NCBI GenBank assembly: GCA_025656505.1 | Contig: JAHXHR010000022.1 | Location: 1 to 36,624 of the forward strand | Source of the DNA: Candidatus Thiodiazotropha sp. (ex Epidulcina cf. delphinae) | Lineage (GTDB): Bacteria; Pseudomonadota; Gammaproteobacteria; Chromatiales; Chromatiaceae | DNA length: 36,624 bases | Direction: 5' to 3' | In this document: one piece after another, positions 33,713 to 36,624 of the stretch | Numbering within the stretch: the first letter of the stretch is position 1 | Layout: each line of letters starts with the position of its first letter | Program-made: the position numbers and the translations under genes | The notes under the pieces: generated by a model | The model's input: the letters and a program-made list of their open reading frames with translations, nothing else | Databases searched by the model: none | Told to the model about the DNA's origin: nothing

Positions 33713-35530
33713 GTGAAGTGGAGTGAAGACTTAATACCTTTGGAGCGGGCGGGCTCCCTCGACGGCCTGTTTTTTCAGCGGATGCGCCGCACACCGGATA
33801 CCCCGGCCTACCGCCACTATCATCGACGCAAAAAACAGTGGTGTGAACTGACCTGGGCCGACATGGAGCGCCAGGTTTCGCGTTGGCGCCAAGCCCTTTC
33901 CGGGGAGGATCTGGAGCCGGGCGACAGGGTCGCCATCCTGTTGCGCAACAGCCCGGAATGGGTGATGTTCGACCAGGCCGCGCTCTCTTTGGGGCTGGTG
34001 GTGGTGCCCTTGTATACCGACGACCGCGCCGACGCCATTGCCTACATATTGCGTGATGCGGCGGTAAAGCTGTTGCTGGTGCAGGATACCGGCCGCTGGA
34101 ACCGGATGGCGGAGGCGGTGGATGAGCTGCCTCAACTGCAGCGGGTGGTGGTATTGGAGACACAGAAGCAGCCGAGTTTACGGGAAGATGATCTTGTGCG
34201 CGAGGCGAACGCCTGGCTGCCGGCGCGGGGAGAACCGTTGAAGAAGCGTCAGGCCGATCCGAACAGTCTGGCCTCCATTGTCTACACCTCCGGCACCACA
34301 GGGCGTCCCAAAGGGGTGATGCTGAGCCACATGAACATGCTCTCCATCGCCCATGGTTCGTTGACGGTGGTGGATTGCTATCAGCAGGACAGCTTTCTGT
34401 CGTTTCTCCCACTCTCCCATACGCTTGAGCGGACGGCCGGTTACTATCTGCCGATGATGGCCGGCGCCTGCGTCTCTTTCGCCCGTTCGGTTCCCCAACT
34501 GGCGGGAGATCTGCAACAGGTGAGGCCGACCGTAATCATTGCCGTGCCGCGAATCTTCGAGCGGGTCTATGCACGGGTGCAGGAGCAGTTGAAAAACAAG
34601 CCGGCCTTCGCCCGTATGCTCTTCGATCTGACCCTTAACGTCGGTTTTAAGGAGTTTGAATATCGTATGGGTCGCCGGCGGTGGTTTCCCGGTTTGTTGC
34701 TTCACCCGCTGCTGCGTAGACTGGTTTCCGCCAAGATACTCGACAAATTAGGCGGCCGGTTACGGGTTGCGGTCAGTGGCGGGGCCGCCATTTCCCCTGA
34801 GATAGCGCGGGTCTTTCTCGGTTTGGGACTGCCCATGCTGCAGGGATACGGGCTGACGGAGACCAGCCCGGTCATCAGTGTCAATCCCATGCACAATGTC
34901 AAGCCGGAAAGCGTGGGTGTGCCGTTACGCGGCGTCAGCGTGAAGGTCGGCGAGGACGACGAACTGTTGGTCAAGACACCCGGCATGATGTTGGGGTATT
35001 GGAATAACCATGCCGCCACCGCAGAGATGATCGATCCCCAGGGTTGGCTGCACACCGGCGATCAGGCGCGTATCGATGAGGATGGGCACATCCATATCAC
35101 CGGACGGATCAAAGATATCCTAGTACTCTCCAATGGTGAGAAAATCCCCCCGTCGGATATGGAAATGGCCATTGAGCTTGATCCGTTGGTCGAGCAGGTG
35201 ATGGTGGTGGGCGAGGGCAAGCCCTATCTCGGCGCCTTGGTAGTGCTCAATCCCGATCTCTGGAACGGTCTTGCCGAGGAGTTCGATCTCGATCCTTTAC
35301 GGCAGGAGAGCCTGGGCGACGAGCGCCTGCAGAATGTGGTGCTGAAGCGCATCAGGATGGCCCTAAGGGATTTTCCGGGGTATGCCAAGATCCGCCGGGT
35401 AGCCCTGCTGCTGGAGCCCTGGACTATCGATAACGGGCTGATGACCCCAACCATAAAGGTCAAGCGCCGGAAGGTGTTGGACTACTGCAGGGAAACGGTC
35501 GATTCGCTCTATGGCGACGGTTTGGTGTGA
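33713..35530 (+). CDS. Long-chain acyl-CoA synthetase (AMP-dependent)
   Basis: A 605-aa ANL-superfamily enzyme that activates fatty acids through an acyl-AMP to acyl-CoA. The P-loop is IVYTSGTTGRPKGVMLSH. The A5 motif is GYGLTETSPVI, and the A7-A8 region is LHTGDQARIDEDGHIHITGRIKD. The last motif has the catalytic Lys in TPTIKVKRRKVL near the C-terminus. GTG 33713 is preferred because GGAGG (33702-33706) lies 6 nt upstream; an in-frame ATG at 33695 would place that sequence inside the gene. It resembles the FAA1-like group, so long-chain substrates are likely. Confidence 0.93.
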   Translation: MKWSEDLIPLERAGSLDGLFFQRMRRTPDTPAYRHYHRRKKQWCELTWADMERQVSRWRQALSGEDLEPGDRVAILLRNSPEWVMFDQAALSLGLVVVPLYTDDRADAIAYILRDAAVKLLLVQDTGRWNRMAEAVDELPQLQRVVVLETQKQPSLREDDLVREANAWLPARGEPLKKRQADPNSLASIVYTSGTTGRPKGVMLSHMNMLSIAHGSLTVVDCYQQDSFLSFLPLSHTLERTAGYYLPMMAGACVSFARSVPQLAGDLQQVRPTVIIAVPRIFERVYARVQEQLKNKPAFARMLFDLTLNVGFKEFEYRMGRRRWFPGLLLHPLLRRLVSAKILDKLGGRLRVAVSGGAAISPEIARVFLGLGLPMLQGYGLTETSPVISVNPMHNVKPESVGVPLRGVSVKVGEDDELLVKTPGMMLGYWNNHAATAEMIDPQGWLHTGDQARIDEDGHIHITGRIKDILVLSNGEKIPPSDMEMAIELDPLVEQVMVVGEGKPYLGALVVLNPDLWNGLAEEFDLDPLRQESLGDERLQNVVLKRIRMALRDFPGYAKIRRVALLLEPWTIDNGLMTPTIKVKRRKVLDYCRETVDSLYGDGLV

Positions 35531-35605
35531 AGATTTGCGGAGCGCTTGCGCACCCGGCCGGGGCTGGTGTACCTTTCCACACTGTTCAGCGATCTCAACC
35601 TGCAT

Positions 35606-35679
35606 GCGGGTATCGTATATCGGTATTACCCTGGCTTCCCAAGCCGGAGAGACGGGTTCGACTCCCGTTACCCGCTCCA
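35606..35679 (+). tRNA. tRNA-Gly (anticodon CCC)
   Basis: A full cloverleaf can be drawn. The acceptor stem GCGGGTA/TACCCGC (35606-35612, 35669-35675) is perfect. The D-arm has GTA/TAC with a GG in the loop. The anticodon stem CTGGC/GCCGG encloses loop TTCCCAA with anticodon CCC at 35638-35640. The T-arm ACGGG/CCCGT has loop TTCGACT. The terminal CCA is encoded (35677-35679). It matches the bacterial glycine tRNA reading GGG. Elements with phage-like features follow directly. Confidence 0.95.
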
Positions 35680-35721
35680 TTCCCCCGGCCCTGTTCGGGG
35701 GGTCCGCATCACGGACAGAGA

Positions 35722-35747
35722 CACCCCGTCCAGCTGCGGTTTTTAGG
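35722..35747 (+). repeat. Family E1 fragment, copy E (right end)
   Basis: CACCCCGTCCAGCTGCGG plus TTTTTAGG matches the last 26 bp of copies A and D with one difference. The rest of the element is missing. It begins 43 bp after the tRNA-Gly gene. Confidence 0.7.
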
Positions 35748-35826
35748 ATCATTGCTCAATTTGGATGGATGTCCTGTTTATTGGCACTGAGCTGACAGAG
35801 CCAACTCGTTAAATTACAGTAATCAA

Positions 35827-36045
35827 GCCTGAAAATATTCAGGCCGGGATTGGAACCCCGCAATGCACAAGGGCCATAAAGACGCTCTGCGTCTTTTTTT
35901 ATGGCCGACCCACTATGGTGGGTTGTACAGGGCACCTTCGGGTGGCCGTTTCCTTGTGTGCGGTAGTCTCAACCCTGTACAGCTCGCCACCCTTAGATTG
36001 AGACCTTTTGGTGGCGATTATATTAATGCTACACACAAGGGCTAA
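35827..36045 (+). ncRNA. Structured leader around an Ash-like ORF (hairpins and possible pseudoknot)
   Basis: Several complementary segments are visible. GCCTGAA-AATA-TTCAGGC forms a hairpin at 35827-35844. GGCCATAAA-GACGC-TCT-GCGTC-TTTTTTT-ATGGCC forms a terminator-like hairpin at 35872-35906. CCTTGTGTG (35952-35960) pairs with CACACAAGG (36032-36040). Within that, GTCTCAA (35966-35972) pairs with TTGAGAC (35998-36004), and TCGCCACC (35984-35991) pairs with GGTGGCGA (36010-36017). The last two helices cross, which would make a pseudoknot. Phage P4-like leaders are known to use structured RNA for immunity control. That parallel is inference here. Confidence 0.45.
35863..36045 (+). CDS. Ash-like phage protein (short)
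   Basis: A 60-aa reading frame. Its C-terminal part, NPVQLATLRLRPFGGDYINA followed by THKG, resembles the conserved end of phage Ash family proteins (P4-like satellites; often annotated Ash or Icd-like). The N-terminal part passes through a terminator-like hairpin. There is no good Shine-Dalgarno at ATG 35863, so the start is uncertain. The gene lies between tRNA-Gly and an IS3-family insertion, as expected at the edge of a tRNA-integrated element. The same DNA folds strongly, so both protein and RNA roles are possible. Confidence 0.5.
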   Translation: MHKGHKDALRLFLWPTHYGGLYRAPSGGRFLVCGSLNPVQLATLRLRPFGGDYINATHKG

Positions 36046-36149
36046 ATTATGCATGAACGTAAGCTTATGGTTCGACAAGGTCACTGAGGTGGTCTAATGG
36101 ATTTGTACAACCCAGTTAAGCATAATTAACTTAACTGAGGTAGAGAATA

Positions 36150-36443
36150 ATGACAACCAGAAAGAAATATACAAAAGAATTCAAGTTAGATGCTGTCAGC
36201 CTTGTGCTTGAGCAAGGCTATACCCGAATAGAAGCGGCAAAAAGTCTGGATGTTAATGTCCAAATGCCGGGCCGCTGGGTGAAAGAGCATCAGAGTGAAG
36301 ATGGGCAAGCATTTCGTGGTAATGGGAAATTGACACCTGAGCAGGAAGAAAACAGGAATCTCAAATCCCAGGTTAAACGCCTTGAGATGGAGAGAGACCT
36401 ATTAAAAAAAGCGACGGCATTCTTTGCAGCAGAAACAAAGTGA
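36150..36443 (+). CDS. IS3-family transposase OrfA
   Basis: A 97-aa OrfA. Residues 1-50 form a helix-turn-helix (KKYTKEFKLDAVSLVLEQGY, then TRIEAAKSLDVN). Residues 62-92 form a leucine-zipper-like coiled coil (EENRNLKSQVKRLEMERDLLKKATAFF). The slippery run A7 (36404-36410), followed by G, lies in the frame TTA AAA AAA GCG. A -1 shift there opens straight into orfB, as in most IS3 elements, giving the OrfAB transposase. Confidence 0.92.
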   Translation: MTTRKKYTKEFKLDAVSLVLEQGYTRIEAAKSLDVNVQMPGRWVKEHQSEDGQAFRGNGKLTPEQEENRNLKSQVKRLEMERDLLKKATAFFAAETK

Positions 36444-36624
36444 AATATTCTTTCATCACCCAACATAAGAATGCCTATCCAATTAGCCTGCAATGTCAGG
36501 TTTTGGGTGTCACACGCAATGGTTATTACCAGTATCAAAAGAATCCGGGAAAATCCAAAGACCCTTTGTACCAGGACATGCTTGAATGGGTTGAAGACAT
36601 AGCCAAAAGCTCAGACCATACTTA
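36440..36624 (+). CDS. IS3-family transposase OrfB, 5' part (truncated by window end)
   Basis: An open frame in the -1 phase relative to orfA begins around GTG 36440 and reads KYSFITQHKNAYPISLQCQV, then LGVTRNGYYQY. This is the typical N-terminus of IS3 OrfB, ahead of the DDE integrase core, which lies beyond the window. The frame is open from the A7 slip site without a stop, so the fused protein can be made. Confidence 0.88.
   Translation, partial: MKYSFITQHKNAYPISLQCQVLGVTRNGYYQYQKNPGKSKDPLYQDMLEWVEDIAKSSDHT

Larger units (their letters stand above)
36098..36624 (+). mobile_element. IS3-family insertion sequence, left part (runs off the window)
   Basis: Two overlapping transposase frames in the OrfA/OrfB arrangement identify an IS3-family element. 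The left end is probably TGGATTTG (36098-36105), which resembles the TG-starting ends of IS3-family elements, IS2 in particular. The right end is outside the window, so the inverted repeat and target duplication cannot be checked. It interrupts the DNA just after the Ash-like region. Confidence 0.75.

Overview
The window looks like a chromosomal stretch of a gammaproteobacterium. Single-copy housekeeping genes dominate (priA, murA, hisG-hisD-hisC, petABC, sspA-sspB, thiS-thiG-trmB, a degS-like protease), with moderately high GC and the arrangement cytochrome bc1 operon followed by sspA/sspB. A Chromatiales or sulfur-oxidiser-like lineage is my inference from gene order and repeat style. No marker gene in the window proves it.

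Layout. 1-1.5 kb: a DJ-1/PfpI-family gene followed directly by a sequence with the architecture of an integron attC site. 1.5-6.5 kb: mlaC, a Met/His-rich periplasmic protein, a membrane methyltransferase-like protein, PPK2 and a ClC-type channel/antiporter. 6.9-9.8 kb: feoABC behind a promoter overlapped by a Fur box. 10-12.8 kb: a DUF3179 protein, an unassigned stretch, and an outer-membrane beta-barrel gene split by a 248-bp repeat element. 12.9-16.4 kb: priA, a DnaA-box-rich spacer and a fructosamine-kinase-family gene. 16.5-21.5 kb: the minus-strand set murA-hisG-hisD-hisC, with about 600 bp of small mobile-like elements between hisD and hisC. 21.7-24.8 kb: a nucleotide cyclase fused to PilZ, a DegS-like protease and a Nif3-like protein. 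25-28.7 kb: petABC, sspA and sspB. 28.9-33.6 kb: a DUF3301 protein, a macrodomain protein, a small membrane protein, fetA/fetB-like genes, trmB, thiG and thiS. 33.7-35.5 kb: a long-chain acyl-CoA synthetase. 35.6-36.6 kb: tRNA-Gly(CCC), a phage Ash-like ORF in a highly structured leader, and the left part of an IS3-family insertion sequence. The last segment looks like the edge of an integrated element.

The most distinctive feature is at least six types of short non-coding elements (about 150-290 bp) with terminal inverted repeats. Several have target-site duplications that can be read directly: TCATAA, ACTTAGGG, ATAAA, ATAAT, and TA within CTAG. None carries a transposase, so they behave like MITEs moved in trans. 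One split an outer-membrane protein gene, and its conceptual excision restores a barrel protein ending in Phe. Another supplies the last codons of hisD. A third sits directly against the start codon of the macrodomain gene. Two families with different ends share an internal hairpin core with a compensatory base-pair change, which suggests the core is functional or inherited from a common ancestor.

Other points of interest are the class III cyclase-PilZ fusion (a possible link between cAMP and c-di-GMP), the lone attC-like site, and the pseudoknot-prone Ash leader next to tRNA-Gly.
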